Positions 15,950 to 24,518 of a stretch of DNA of 51,231 nt are shown here, one piece after another (position 1 is the stretch's first letter; every line of letters begins with the position of its first letter). The notes under the pieces were generated by a model. The model saw nothing but the letters and a program-made list of their open reading frames with translations. It made no database searches and was not told where the DNA came from. The DNA lies in IMG/VR virus record IMGVR_UViG_3300042691_031545, positions 1-51,231 of that record; one strand, 5' to 3'. The stretch is from a virus. Position numbers and translations under genes: made by a program.

Positions 15950-17200
15950 ATGACTTTCGAAAAAAAGAAAATTGGCTTTGTAGGTATTGGAAAGCTGGGT
16001 TTAGATTGCGCTGAAGTTATGGCCGAAAAACATGACGTCTGGGGCTATGATATTTACCCACGTACAAGCGACTCTGTACGAGTTTGTGGTATTGAAGAAC
16101 TATGTGAAAATGCCGAATGGATTTTCATTGCTGTTCCTACTCCACATGCTGAAGGATATGATGGTTCTGTTCCATCTAGTCACATGGAGCCAAAAGACTT
16201 TGGACATGATGCAGTAATTGACGCAATTAATAAAGTTAATCAATATGCTACAACCAGTAAAAAAGTGGTACTAATTAGCACTGTGCTGCCTGGTACTACT
16301 CGTAGAAAATTTATTACGCTATTGGATAAAAAACATCAGTTCTTGTATAACCCTTACTTGATTGCCATGGGCAGTGTTAAATGGGATATGGCCAATCCTG
16401 AAATGGTTATTATTGGAACCGAAGATGGTAGTTTGACTGGCATTGCCGGAGAACTAATTGATTTATATAAAACTATAATGCACAACGATCCCCGTTATGA
16501 AGTCGGAACATGGGATGAATGTGAAGCTATTAAGATTTTCTACAATACTTACATCAGTGCCAAAGTTGGCATTGTTAATATGATTCAAGACTTTGCTATG
16601 AAGATTGGTAATATTAACGTTGACGTTGTCACTAACGCTCTTGCAAGAAGTACTATGCGACTTCAAGGGCCCAAATACATGACAGCTGGCATGGGCGATG
16701 CTGGAGCTTGCCATCCTCGTGACAACATTGCTCTACGCTGGCTGGCCGATCATTATGAAGTTGGTTATGATTTGTTTGACACTATTATGCACGCCAGAGA
16801 AGTTCAAGCAAAAAATTTAGGATTATTTTTAGTTGATCAATCGAACGCAACAGGTTTGCCTATTGTTATTCACGGTAAAGCTTATAAACCAGACGTTGAA
16901 TACTGCATTGGTTCGTATTCGACGTTAGTAGGGCATTATATTAAAGAAGCTGGCTTTCCAGTAGTATATGTTGATCCATTGGCAGATAATCAAGACGAAG
17001 TAGTTGCAAATATGGATACCCCAGCGGTATTCTTGTGGGCACACAATCGTAAGATTACTTATGAATATACTGGCGATCAAAACGATACCCTGCCCTATTG
17101 TGATATCAAACCTGGCAGCATTATTGTTGACCCGTGGCGTAAACTGTCTTCTACCACCAATGTGAAAGTTGTTCATTATGGCAACACTCGTCCGCAATAA
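15950..17200 (+). CDS. UDP-glucose/GDP-mannose 6-dehydrogenase family protein
   Basis: 416 aa. ATG 15950 follows an AAGGA ribosome site; the upstream in-frame GTG is not needed. Rossmann motif GFVGIGKLGLDCAEVM is at the N-terminus; the central helix has NTYISAKVGIVNMIQD; the catalytic Cys is in GDAGACHPRDN, corresponding to GGxCxxKD of the family; the C-terminal UDP-binding domain has GKAYKPDVEYCIGS. These enzymes oxidise NDP-hexose to NDP-uronic acid in two NAD-dependent steps. The His after the catalytic Cys and the Arg instead of Lys before Asp are unusual. It likely supplies glycosyltransferases in this region. Confidence 0.8.
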   Translation: MTFEKKKIGFVGIGKLGLDCAEVMAEKHDVWGYDIYPRTSDSVRVCGIEELCENAEWIFIAVPTPHAEGYDGSVPSSHMEPKDFGHDAVIDAINKVNQYATTSKKVVLISTVLPGTTRRKFITLLDKKHQFLYNPYLIAMGSVKWDMANPEMVIIGTEDGSLTGIAGELIDLYKTIMHNDPRYEVGTWDECEAIKIFYNTYISAKVGIVNMIQDFAMKIGNINVDVVTNALARSTMRLQGPKYMTAGMGDAGACHPRDNIALRWLADHYEVGYDLFDTIMHAREVQAKNLGLFLVDQSNATGLPIVIHGKAYKPDVEYCIGSYSTLVGHYIKEAGFPVVYVDPLADNQDEVVANMDTPAVFLWAHNRKITYEYTGDQNDTLPYCDIKPGSIIVDPWRKLSSTTNVKVVHYGNTRPQ

Positions 17201-18389
17201 TTTTTGCATTGCGCCGTTTAATCAGATTACTTTTAGTCCGCTCGGGAATTTCAGCCCGTGTCCTGAGATTGGCGGAAGGCCATGGATAAATCCAGACGGT
17301 AATATTTTAAAAATGTGGAGCAGTGAAAATTTTGAAAAGTTACGCTCGTCGTTTTTGAATAATGAAAAAAACTCTATTTGCAACCGTTGTTGGGCCCAAG
17401 AAGAGTTGGGCCAAGGTAGTTTACGTAAGCGGTTACTAGTCAATAGTACCGCAGGAGTTCCTAAATTTAAACCAGGTGAGCTGGTTCCTTTCCTTGACCA
17501 TCATCACAAAATCGGACCACAGCAAATCAATATAATGGTCGGTAATAAGTGTAATTTACGTTGCAGATCTTGTTATGTAAGATCCTCTATAACTTACAAA
17601 AAAGAAGGTCAGTACTATCAAGAAAAGAACAATTTAAAATCCTCAATATATTATATTGAAAACTTAAAACCTACAGAATTTAGCGATGAACAAATTGATC
17701 AAATATTTCAATTGAGTGGTAACGTCGGTCGGATTGAATTTTATGGCGGCGAGCCATTGGTAGATACAAAAACATTGTCTTTGTTACAAAGATATGTTGA
17801 TTCTGGACTAAGCAAAAATATAACTTTATTTTATAATACGAACGGTATTACACCTATTAAAGAAGTACACTATAAACTTTGGAGTCAATTTAAATCATTG
17901 GAATTTAATTTTAGTGTAGACGATATTTACGATAGATTTACTTATTCCAGGCACCCAGGAAAATGGGATGATTGGGTTAAGAATTTGAATTTTGTTCGCA
18001 ACTATCCGTGGGAAATACCTGTTCAAGTAACTGCTATTTGTACTGTGGGGATTTTGAATATATACTACGTTCCCGAAATATTGGACAAACTGGATGAGTT
18101 AAACATAAAAGTATTTTTGAATACTATCGATATTCCTAATTATTATAGTATAAAGTGCTTACCAATGGCTATAAAAACTGCTATAAAAGAAAAACTTAAT
18201 CGATATCATTCCAAAACGAGAATAAATTTTTTCTTAAATTATTTAGACTGCGATGAAGATCTAAGCATATGGGAAGACTTTAAATTTTGGACTAAAGAAA
18301 AAGATGAGTATCGAAAAGAAAATTTTTCCATAACTTATCCAGAATTTTATAAAATAATAAAAGATTATGATCCAACATTTACATATTAA
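17178..18389 (+). CDS. Radical SAM protein with N-terminal SPASM/twitch-like Cys motif
   Basis: 403 aa from ATG 17178, overlapping the dehydrogenase by 23 bp. The N-terminus FCIAPFNQITFSPLGNFSPC plus ICNRCWAQEE resembles an auxiliary Fe-S twitch motif placed before the core. The radical SAM cluster motif is CNLRCRSC (C125, C129, C132), with the following GGEP motif in EFYGGEPLVDT. The substrate is unknown. It overlaps a 2OG-Fe(II) oxygenase by 23 bp, and a second radical SAM protein of the same layout is at 20632. The group may modify a peptide, sugar or lipid in the host envelope. Confidence 0.85.
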   Translation: MATLVRNNFCIAPFNQITFSPLGNFSPCPEIGGRPWINPDGNILKMWSSENFEKLRSSFLNNEKNSICNRCWAQEELGQGSLRKRLLVNSTAGVPKFKPGELVPFLDHHHKIGPQQINIMVGNKCNLRCRSCYVRSSITYKKEGQYYQEKNNLKSSIYYIENLKPTEFSDEQIDQIFQLSGNVGRIEFYGGEPLVDTKTLSLLQRYVDSGLSKNITLFYNTNGITPIKEVHYKLWSQFKSLEFNFSVDDIYDRFTYSRHPGKWDDWVKNLNFVRNYPWEIPVQVTAICTVGILNIYYVPEILDKLDELNIKVFLNTIDIPNYYSIKCLPMAIKTAIKEKLNRYHSKTRINFFLNYLDCDEDLSIWEDFKFWTKEKDEYRKENFSITYPEFYKIIKDYDPTFTY

Positions 18390-18873
18390 TTATTTTTGGA
18401 ATGAAGAATATAAAAATTTAAACTATATCCAAGAACCTTTCAATGATCCCGACAGTGTAGCTCATTGGGTTACCCGGGGATATTCGGGGCCTTTTACAGG
18501 TTGGATGTGCGACATGCGTAATCCCCAACCAAGCTGGAATCAACAATTTATCGACATTTTTGAAGCTAAAGGTTGGAAAGACATAGGCACTAGTTACTAT
18601 CGAATGGACACTGGCACTGTATTGCCCAATCACCGCGATCTTTATAAAAAGTACATCGAATTATTTAATTTGCAAGGTCAAGAATATAGTATATATCGAG
18701 CTATTGTTTTTCTAGAAGATTGGCAATCTGGGCATTATGCTGAATATAATAACGAACCATTTGTAGGTTGGCGATCTGGTGATTACGTAGTGTGGCGTTA
18801 TGACGCACTGCACATGGCTGCTAATTTAGGATCACTACCAAGATATACCCTTCAAATAACAGGTCATCAATGA
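18367..18873 (+). CDS. 2OG-Fe(II) oxygenase (Asp/Asn hydroxylase-like)
   Basis: 168 aa double-stranded beta-helix protein. Iron ligands: H89 and D91 in PNHRD, H149 in ALHMAAN; R159 in PRYTLQITG should bind 2-oxoglutarate. The segment YRAIVFLEDWQSGHY matches aspartyl/asparaginyl beta-hydroxylase-type phage proteins. Such oxygenases are very common in aquatic T4-like phages. It is sandwiched by 4-23 bp overlaps between a radical SAM gene and an amidinotransferase gene, so it likely acts on the same product. Confidence 0.8.
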   Translation: MIQHLHINYFWNEEYKNLNYIQEPFNDPDSVAHWVTRGYSGPFTGWMCDMRNPQPSWNQQFIDIFEAKGWKDIGTSYYRMDTGTVLPNHRDLYKKYIELFNLQGQEYSIYRAIVFLEDWQSGHYAEYNNEPFVGWRSGDYVVWRYDALHMAANLGSLPRYTLQITGHQ

Positions 18874-19883
18874 AAATAAACAGTAAAAACGAATACGATA
18901 AACTAATATCTTGTGTAGTCGGCGATGCCACTGCTGCTCGCTTTCCCGAATTAGATGAAATTTTTAATTACAATAAAGAAGTAACTAATTGGAAAGAAAC
19001 GCCTTTGCCAAGAGGCAAATTTTCTCAGCATATAATCGACGAAGCCAACGAAGATCTACAAATTTTAGCCGATACTTTAACATCTTTGAATGTAGAGGTA
19101 TATAGACCCACTGACATAGATCATGCACACACCGTAAAAACACACGAATGGGAAACCGATGGTATGTATAACTATTGCCCCAGGGATGTATTATTAGTTG
19201 TCGACGATTTAGTGATTGAATGTCCAATGGTTTACAGAAGTAGGCAGTTTGAATCAGCTGCTTACTTTAAAATTAAAACTAAAGCCATTCAAGACGATGC
19301 TAGGTGGATCAGCGCACCTCGGCCTAGATTACTGACTCAGGACAACTACGTTGAAAATGATAATATTGTGCTAAGTGAACGTGAACCGATGTTTGATGCT
19401 GCAAATATTTTAAGACACAACGATGATATTCTTTATCTTGTTAGCAACAGCGGCAATCGACTAGGAGCAAAATGGTTACAGAATATTTTAGGTAAACAAT
19501 ATCGAGTGCATATTGTCGATAACCTGTACAGTTACGCACATATAGATAGTACAATAAGCGTGTTGCGCGATGGGCTTGTATTATTAAATGGCAGTAGAGT
19601 AAATGATGATAACTGCCCTGCATTATTTAAAACATGGGACAAGATCTACGTAGATGATGTGGTTCCGCAAAGCTTTTACAAATATCCGTATGCCAGTAAA
19701 TGGATAGCATTGAATGTCTTCAGTGTGGATCCAACTACTGTTATTGTTGATAAAAATCAAATTCAATTGATACACAAATTAGAACAACGGAATATGACTG
19801 TTATACCATTAGAACTCAGACACAGCAGGACTCTTGGCGGAGGTTTTCATTGCGTGACTTTAGATTTGAATCGTCAGCACTAA
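18870..19883 (+). CDS. Glycine/inosamine-phosphate amidinotransferase-like protein
   Basis: 337 aa guanidine-modifying-enzyme fold. The nucleophilic Cys is C328 in GGGFHC near the C-terminus, and the catalytic His is H224 in YAHIDS. The N-terminal KLISCVVGDATAARFP and the motif YNCPRD-like YNYCPRD fit arginine:glycine and inosamine-phosphate amidinotransferases. It would move the amidino group of arginine onto an amine acceptor. A few aquatic phages carry such genes. Acceptor here is unknown, but an aminated sugar or cyclitol produced by the neighbouring radical SAM enzymes is possible (inference). Confidence 0.8.
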   Translation: MKINSKNEYDKLISCVVGDATAARFPELDEIFNYNKEVTNWKETPLPRGKFSQHIIDEANEDLQILADTLTSLNVEVYRPTDIDHAHTVKTHEWETDGMYNYCPRDVLLVVDDLVIECPMVYRSRQFESAAYFKIKTKAIQDDARWISAPRPRLLTQDNYVENDNIVLSEREPMFDAANILRHNDDILYLVSNSGNRLGAKWLQNILGKQYRVHIVDNLYSYAHIDSTISVLRDGLVLLNGSRVNDDNCPALFKTWDKIYVDDVVPQSFYKYPYASKWIALNVFSVDPTTVIVDKNQIQLIHKLEQRNMTVIPLELRHSRTLGGGFHCVTLDLNRQH

Positions 19884-19886
19884 ATA
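19879..19886 (+). promoter_or_regulatory. Possible late promoter
   Basis: ACTAAATA, the variant also used before other genes here, overlapping the amidinotransferase stop and 24 nt before the ATG at 19911. Confidence 0.35.
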
Positions 19887-19910
19887 AATTATTGAGACAA
19901 TAACAATAAT

Positions 19911-20627
19911 ATGAGTCAATTTATAAATTACAGCGATACTATTTTTAATGCTTTTTGTTTACACACTAAGAGAAAAGAAATAATAGATCGTAAACGTGAA
20001 ATCATCGACAAAGTATTCGAGTTTTACAATGTTGGCTGCGAAAGTATTTTATTCGTTGGATTTAATCCTGCTATTTTGTCTACTAACGTCAAAGAAATAT
20101 ATGTTGCGGAAATCAGCGACGAAGTATTTAATTGGTTACGTAGTCAAGGGGTTCCTGTAAATAGATTTGACCAGCTGAGAAAATTTGATATAATTGTAGC
20201 TTTTGATGAATATCTAACCTTTGCAGACAATGAAGATCATCAAAAAAATAAAATTGATTCTCTTTGCAAATTAGCCAATAGTTTGATTATTACAACTATT
20301 AAAGATTATAAAAATCAAGAATTCAAAGACAGAGAATACAGTCAGCCTGCAATTATCAAGGCCGATAATAAGCTGACAGCATACACTGAAATTCACGATT
20401 GGGATATACGCGATAAGAATGCATTTACCACAGCGTTATATCAATTGAGTGGTAAAGAAACATTATGCTGCGATATTTTTAATAGACGAACACTATACTT
20501 TAAGCAGTTAGCTAAATTTTCATCAGATTCTGGTGCTGAAAGTTTTTTAGTACATAAAAACTTAATGTACAAAAGTTTGATCAAAAAAAATTACGAACAC
20601 GTTGTAAGCATTAATTTCGAAAAATAA
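19911..20627 (+). CDS. Hypothetical protein, possibly methyltransferase-fold
   Basis: 238 aa. The segment CESILFVGFNPAILST looks like a degenerate strand-1/motif-I region of a Rossmann methyltransferase, followed by IYVAEIS (acidic strand 2) and FDIIVAFDEYL (strand 4). The Gly-rich loop is not canonical, so SAM binding is uncertain. It sits between the amidinotransferase and the second radical SAM gene, and is likely part of the same pathway. Confidence 0.5.
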   Translation: MSQFINYSDTIFNAFCLHTKRKEIIDRKREIIDKVFEFYNVGCESILFVGFNPAILSTNVKEIYVAEISDEVFNWLRSQGVPVNRFDQLRKFDIIVAFDEYLTFADNEDHQKNKIDSLCKLANSLIITTIKDYKNQEFKDREYSQPAIIKADNKLTAYTEIHDWDIRDKNAFTTALYQLSGKETLCCDIFNRRTLYFKQLAKFSSDSGAESFLVHKNLMYKSLIKKNYEHVVSINFEK

Positions 20628-20631
20628 GACA

Positions 20632-21930
20632 ATGTTTGAAAAATCCTTTTGCCCTAGTCCCTGGTTCCACCTACGATTAAAATACGATGGTTCCTTTGGA
20701 GAATGCAGATGGGGGGATAAAAAGTCCAATCATAATTTTACTACAAGTATTATGCAATTTTACAATAGCGAGCAAATGTCTCATATGAGAACGCAGCTAT
20801 TAAATGGAGAGAAACCCAATATTTGTGAAACTTGTTATTATGAGGAAACATTTGGAAAATTAAATGGCAGAATTCGCCAATTAAATAAAAGTGGAATTAA
20901 TAAAAACAACTTTGCATTAACAACAAGAAGTAGTCCGCATTATAAATTATTTGAATACAGTCAAAATAATAATGGGCAAGCAAATTACGAACCAGTTGAT
21001 TTACAAATAGATTTAGGTAACGTTTGTAATAGTGCATGTATTATGTGCGACCCATTTTCAAGTAGCAGATTGACATTGGACTATAATAAACTTAGTAAAA
21101 CACATCCGTTATTTCCTGTACCGACTCCTTATAAATATTGGACCCAAGACCCAACTCGTCTCGACCAGTTTGTTAATGAACTTATTGAAATAAAGAATTT
21201 AAAATACATTCATTTTCTGGGAGGCGAAACATTATATGATCCTGCATTTTATACAATTTGTGAAAAACTAATAGATGCTGGTATTAGTAAAAATATCACC
21301 ATTGGTACAACAACCAATGGCACAATATATGATGATAGAGTAGTGAGATTAATAAATGAATTCGGCGGGTTTCATTTAGGTATTAGCATAGAAGCAGTTA
21401 CTCCTATCAATGATTATGTCAGATATCCTGGTAAGTTAACTGATATTATTCCTAATATAGATAAGTTTTTAGAATTAAGAAAAACAACTAATCTTTTTAT
21501 CAGTTTACGAATAACTCCTAATATCTTTACAATATACGATATAGATTTATTGATTAGATACATGCTCGAAAATCAAGTTATAGCAGAGAGTTGTAATATA
21601 TTACAAAAACCAGCACAGCTCAGAATGGAATTATTGCCAGATGATATAAGACAGGAAATCATTGCTAAGTTAAAAAAAGTAATAGAAGAATTCCAATTAA
21701 AAAAGTATAACGTAGTAAATGTACGGGTCACTGAATCAATTAAAAAAGTAATATCTGACATCGCCTATGAATATTTGAATTTTTTAGAAACATATTCCTC
21801 TTTGGCAGATGAAGAAGAATTAAGATATAAACTAGTTAACTTTATTAAAGGGTTCGAATCGCTGAGAGAAAATAGTATTTTAGATTATGCACCACGATAT
21901 GAAAAATTTCTCCGACATTACGGCTATTGA
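20632..21930 (+). CDS. Radical SAM protein, second copy
   Basis: 432 aa. Same architecture as the 17178 product: N-terminal FCPSPWFHLRLKYDGSFGEC and ICETCYYEET (auxiliary cluster-like Cys), then core CNSACIMC (C132, C136, C139) and FLGGETLYDP in place of GGEP. The two proteins share layout but are well diverged. It starts 5 bp after the previous gene. Substrate unknown. Confidence 0.85.
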   Translation: MFEKSFCPSPWFHLRLKYDGSFGECRWGDKKSNHNFTTSIMQFYNSEQMSHMRTQLLNGEKPNICETCYYEETFGKLNGRIRQLNKSGINKNNFALTTRSSPHYKLFEYSQNNNGQANYEPVDLQIDLGNVCNSACIMCDPFSSSRLTLDYNKLSKTHPLFPVPTPYKYWTQDPTRLDQFVNELIEIKNLKYIHFLGGETLYDPAFYTICEKLIDAGISKNITIGTTTNGTIYDDRVVRLINEFGGFHLGISIEAVTPINDYVRYPGKLTDIIPNIDKFLELRKTTNLFISLRITPNIFTIYDIDLLIRYMLENQVIAESCNILQKPAQLRMELLPDDIRQEIIAKLKKVIEEFQLKKYNVVNVRVTESIKKVISDIAYEYLNFLETYSSLADEEELRYKLVNFIKGFESLRENSILDYAPRYEKFLRHYGY

Positions 21931-22273
21931 AACTGCTCACGTATTAGATATAAAGTTAGGCTATCGTGTTCACGGTAGGTGTGTGTTTAACGTAAGCATA
22001 AACGATTATCAAATTGAACCTGATGAATCTATTAGGTTAAATCTGTTTGATAACATACTTCTTAAAATTGAACTATTAGATTTTGATGAAGGTACAAGTG
22101 GTATCGAAATCGAATCCTTTAGTATCAACGAACTAGAAATATTACCAAAATATCAACATCTATCCAATAATAAGAAATGCTATGTTGATAGTCTGGGATT
22201 ATGGTATTTCGAAATATCTGCACCATTTTATCCATGGTATCATCAGATTACAGGGCAAGGCTGGATAGCTTGA
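21899..22273 (+). CDS. Conserved hypothetical protein
   Basis: 124 aa from the second Met (a 128 aa form from 21887 is equally open). It overlaps the radical SAM gene by 32 bp. Beta-rich, with a conserved-looking C-terminus WYFEISAPFYPWYHQITGQG. Frequent in aquatic phage genomes near radical SAM genes in my recollection, without known function. It could be a binding partner or carrier for the modifying enzymes (speculative). Confidence 0.5.
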   Translation: MKNFSDITAIETAHVLDIKLGYRVHGRCVFNVSINDYQIEPDESIRLNLFDNILLKIELLDFDEGTSGIEIESFSINELEILPKYQHLSNNKKCYVDSLGLWYFEISAPFYPWYHQITGQGWIA

Positions 22274-22298
22274 CTGAATTATTAAATGCTGCTATAAT
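22270..22298 (+). promoter_or_regulatory. Sigma70-like promoter for uvsE
   Basis: TTGACT (22270-22275) and TATAAT (22293-22298) with 17 bp spacing. The predicted start of transcription coincides with the A of the ATG at 22305, giving a leaderless message. Confidence 0.7.
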
Positions 22299-22304
22299 TA
22301 TAGC

Positions 22305-23345
22305 ATGACTACAACTATTTCTCGACGTATTGGCTTTGCCTGCAAATGGATTGACAATTCCAGTCAAATTGACGGAATTAAACCCAAGGATGACTGTAAA
22401 AAGTACAATACCGGCACTACTACTATTACCTGGTTAAATAGACAAAGTAAACATGTTGCCGAAGAAAAACTTTGGGCACTGATGCGCCAAAACATTGAAG
22501 CAACTAAACTATTAGTAGAAAAGGTCAGTATACTTGAACCGCATCTTAGAATGGTACGACTCAGCAGTGATATACTTCCTGCTTACACTGAGCCAAGCTG
22601 GTCTTGGTTTTATAGGCTACCCGATGTCCAATCTTACGCAGAAAGACATTTCGGAACCATTGGTGATATTGCTAGGAAGATGGATGTTAGGCTCAGTATG
22701 CATCCTGGTCAGTTTGTGGTTCTGGCTAGTGATAGAGCAGATGTTGTAGATCGCAGTATAGAGGAGTTTGAATATCATGCGGATATGGCGAGATGGATGG
22801 GGTATGGTCAAAGATATCAGGACTTTAAGATCAACGTCCATATTGCCGGTAGAGCCGGTCCAGCCGGTATTAAAAGTGCCCTCAAGAGACTTACCCCCGA
22901 AGCAAGAAACTGCATTACCATCGAGAACGACGAAATTAGCTGGGGAATCGAAGACAGCCTCGAACTTGCCGAGGATCTCGCTTTGGTGCTAGACATTCAT
23001 CACCATTGGATTAAAACAGGAGAATATATTGAGAACAATGATGACCGTATTAAAAGGATTATTGATAGCTGGCGTGGTGTGCGTCCTGTTATACACTACT
23101 CCGTTAGTCGTGAAGATGTACTTGTCGGCCATTCCGGACACGACCGCCCCGCTCTTAGTCCGTTAATGGAACAGGGCTACAAAAAAGGTAAACTACGGGC
23201 ACACAGCGACTTCTACTGGAATGACGCAGTTAATCAGTGGGCAGTGACACACAACGAATGGGCAGATATTATGTGCGAAAGTAAAGCCAAAAATTTGGCC
23301 AGCTTCGAACTGGCCAAATATGCTCAACGTAAAAGTCTAATTTAA
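22305..23345 (+). CDS. uvsE: UV damage endonuclease UvsE/UvdE
   Basis: 346 aa TIM-barrel nuclease that nicks 5' to UV photoproducts and other lesions. Family signatures: RIGFACKWI at the N-terminus, ITWLNRQ, VRLSSDILP, RLSMHPGQFVVL, NVHIAGRAG, CITIENDEISWG, LVLDIHHHW and the metal-site His/Glu/Asp in these strands, ending with KLRAHSDFYWNDAVN. Length is usual for the family. It has its own promoter and apparently no leader. It probably repairs phage DNA before or during replication in sunlit water. Confidence 0.9.
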   Translation: MTTTISRRIGFACKWIDNSSQIDGIKPKDDCKKYNTGTTTITWLNRQSKHVAEEKLWALMRQNIEATKLLVEKVSILEPHLRMVRLSSDILPAYTEPSWSWFYRLPDVQSYAERHFGTIGDIARKMDVRLSMHPGQFVVLASDRADVVDRSIEEFEYHADMARWMGYGQRYQDFKINVHIAGRAGPAGIKSALKRLTPEARNCITIENDEISWGIEDSLELAEDLALVLDIHHHWIKTGEYIENNDDRIKRIIDSWRGVRPVIHYSVSREDVLVGHSGHDRPALSPLMEQGYKKGKLRAHSDFYWNDAVNQWAVTHNEWADIMCESKAKNLASFELAKYAQRKSLI

Positions 23346-23674
23346 ACTGCTTTTTTCTTTACAGTTGTTTTCTTAGCTGGCGCAGCTTTTTTGGCAGCAG
23401 GTTTTTTAGCAGGCGCCTTTTTAGCAGGTTTAACTACCTCAGCGACTACTTCCGTTTTGGCTTCCACTACAGGTTGAACTGGTTCTACTACCAACGGGAT
23501 TGGCGTAGTAGCGGCTGGTTCAGGTACCTTGTACGGTGCTTGTTTTTCAACAGCATTATCATTGATGATATCCAATGGATGTTTGTCAGATGATTGATCT
23601 TTTTTGGCATTGTTTGCGTTCCAGGCCCAATATCCCACAACAGCTAATGCCACTAATACTACAATAATTTCCAT
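23342..23674 (-). CDS. Membrane-anchored protein with histone-H1-like Lys/Ala/Pro tail
   Basis: 110 aa. Residues 1-20 (MEIIVVLVALAVVGYWAW) form a membrane anchor or uncleaved signal; a linker rich in Val/Pro/Glu follows; the last 30 residues are KKAPAKKPAAKKAAPAKK, exactly the composition of bacterial histone-H1-like proteins. The anchor plus basic tail could tether DNA or another polyanion to the inner membrane. Its stop codon overlaps the uvsE stop on the opposite strand. It is transcribed divergently from the phasin-like gene across a region with two dyads. Function is inference. Confidence 0.6.
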   Translation of the reverse strand: MEIIVVLVALAVVGYWAWNANNAKKDQSSDKHPLDIINDNAVEKQAPYKVPEPAATTPIPLVVEPVQPVVEAKTEVVAEVVKPAKKAPAKKPAAKKAAPAKKTTVKKKAV

Positions 23675-23714
23675 TCTTATCTCCTTGCAAGTTGTTTGAA
23701 TGTATTATATTTAC

Positions 23715-23734
23715 TTTAGTGACTATTCACTAAA
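23715..23734. other. Operator-like inverted repeat
   Basis: TTTAGTGA (23715-23722), CTAT, TCACTAAA (23727-23734): perfect 8-bp arms. It lies between divergent genes, just upstream of a minus-strand TATAAT-like -10 (23702-23707 region), so it could be a repressor site for the H1-like gene. Confidence 0.45.
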
Positions 23735-23741
23735 AAATTAA

Positions 23742-23779
23742 TTGACTTTTGCTGCATTGCAGCATATAATAGATAAATA
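23742..23779 (+). promoter_or_regulatory. Sigma70-like promoter with dyad in the spacer, plus late element
   Basis: TTGACT (23742-23747), 17 bp, TATAAT (23765-23770). The spacer contains a perfect dyad TGCTGC-ATT-GCAGCA (23750-23764), the place where a bound repressor would block RNA polymerase. A late element GATAAATA follows at 23772-23779. Confidence 0.65.
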
Positions 23780-23840
23780 AATTTGTAAGGTGCTGCATGG
23801 GGCGGGCCAAACAAATAAATTTCGTCTTAAGGAGAAAATT

Positions 23841-24110
23841 ATGTTTACATATGACACACTAATCGACGCCGTTCAAACCGGTAAAAAACAATTCGTGAAT
23901 ACTTTTGTTCAGAATGAAGCTGTTAAAAATGCAATGGTTACATTCATCGACGCTCAGGCAGACTATACTAAAAAAGCCGTTAAGGTTGGCACAGACACTG
24001 CTTCTGTTCTTACCAGCGAATTCATGAAAGCATCGCAAGAAGCTATGAAATTTGATTACAGTAAGTTTGGCGAGGGTTTTGGCAAAGCATTTTCTGCTGC
24101 CAAAAAGTAA
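23841..24110 (+). CDS. Phasin-like protein
   Basis: 89 aa from ATG 23841, preceded by AAGGAG; the longer in-frame start at 23790 precedes the ribosome site. An all-helical, Ala/Lys-rich protein: QNEAVKNAMVTFIDAQADYT, KKAVKVGTDTASVLTSEFMK, ASQEAMKFDYSKFGEGFGKA. This heptad-like pattern and the end FDYSKFGEG...AAKK match phasins, which coat polyhydroxyalkanoate granules in alpha- and betaproteobacteria. Phage phasins are little studied; it might influence host carbon stores or act as a chaperone-like amphipathic protein. It has its own early/late promoter and a strong terminator. Confidence 0.6.
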   Translation: MFTYDTLIDAVQTGKKQFVNTFVQNEAVKNAMVTFIDAQADYTKKAVKVGTDTASVLTSEFMKASQEAMKFDYSKFGEGFGKAFSAAKK

Positions 24111-24135
24111 TACTTAAGTACTACTTTTAATCCAC

Positions 24136-24165
24136 GAAACCCGCCGCTTTGGCGGGTTTCTTTTT
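24136..24165 (+). terminator. Strong rho-independent terminator
   Basis: GAAACCCGCC (24136-24145) and GGCGGGTTTC (24151-24160), a perfect 10-bp stem with loop GCTTT and a T run. Ends the phasin-like gene; the next promoter begins 3 bp later. Confidence 0.9.
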
Positions 24166-24167
24166 GG

Positions 24168-24196
24168 TTGCTCGAAATTCCCAATTTTGCTATAAT
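24168..24196 (+). promoter_or_regulatory. Early promoter, conserved cassette type
   Basis: TTGCTC (24168-24173), 17 bp, TATAAT (24191-24196). The spacer end and -10 share CCCAATTTTGCTATAATA with promoters at 24490, 42239 and (near-identical) 41983, 42664, 43202. The leader CAGTAACAAAACGGAG is also shared. Confidence 0.75.
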
Positions 24197-24224
24197 AATG
24201 GCACAGTAACAAAACGGAGCAAGA

Positions 24225-24461
24225 ATGATTACAGCAGACAAACTTAAACTCCTGACTAATTTCCCTGTGTTCATGCTTACGCAACTGATCCAGCAGGCAG
24301 GCTATAAGAAAGACAAGTTCAATACTGCCAAGTTCTTGGGCATCACCAACGCCGGCCAATTCTGCTATAGTGTTACCTATATCGAGAACAGTGAAGAATG
24401 TAATACTAAAGTATTTCTGACGTATGACTCCGTGGCAGACAACGTCATTGCAGATTACTAA
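24225..24461 (+). CDS. Small early hypothetical protein
   Basis: 78 aa behind a cassette-type promoter and an ACGGAG ribosome site. It begins MITADKLKLLTNFPVFMLTQ and ends DSVADNVIADY; mixed alpha/beta. No family recognised. T4-like phages carry many such short early genes that target host factors. Confidence 0.6.
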   Translation: MITADKLKLLTNFPVFMLTQLIQQAGYKKDKFNTAKFLGITNAGQFCYSVTYIENSEECNTKVFLTYDSVADNVIADY

Positions 24462-24489
24462 TGTTGTAAAAATACAACACAAATTTCGG

Positions 24490-24518
24490 TTGCTCAAAAA
24501 TCCCAATTTTGCTATAAT
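24490..24518 (+). promoter_or_regulatory. Early promoter, conserved cassette type
   Basis: TTGCTC (24490-24495), 17 bp, TATAAT (24513-24518), followed by the shared leader with AACAAAACGGAGTA and the ATG at 24549. Confidence 0.75.
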
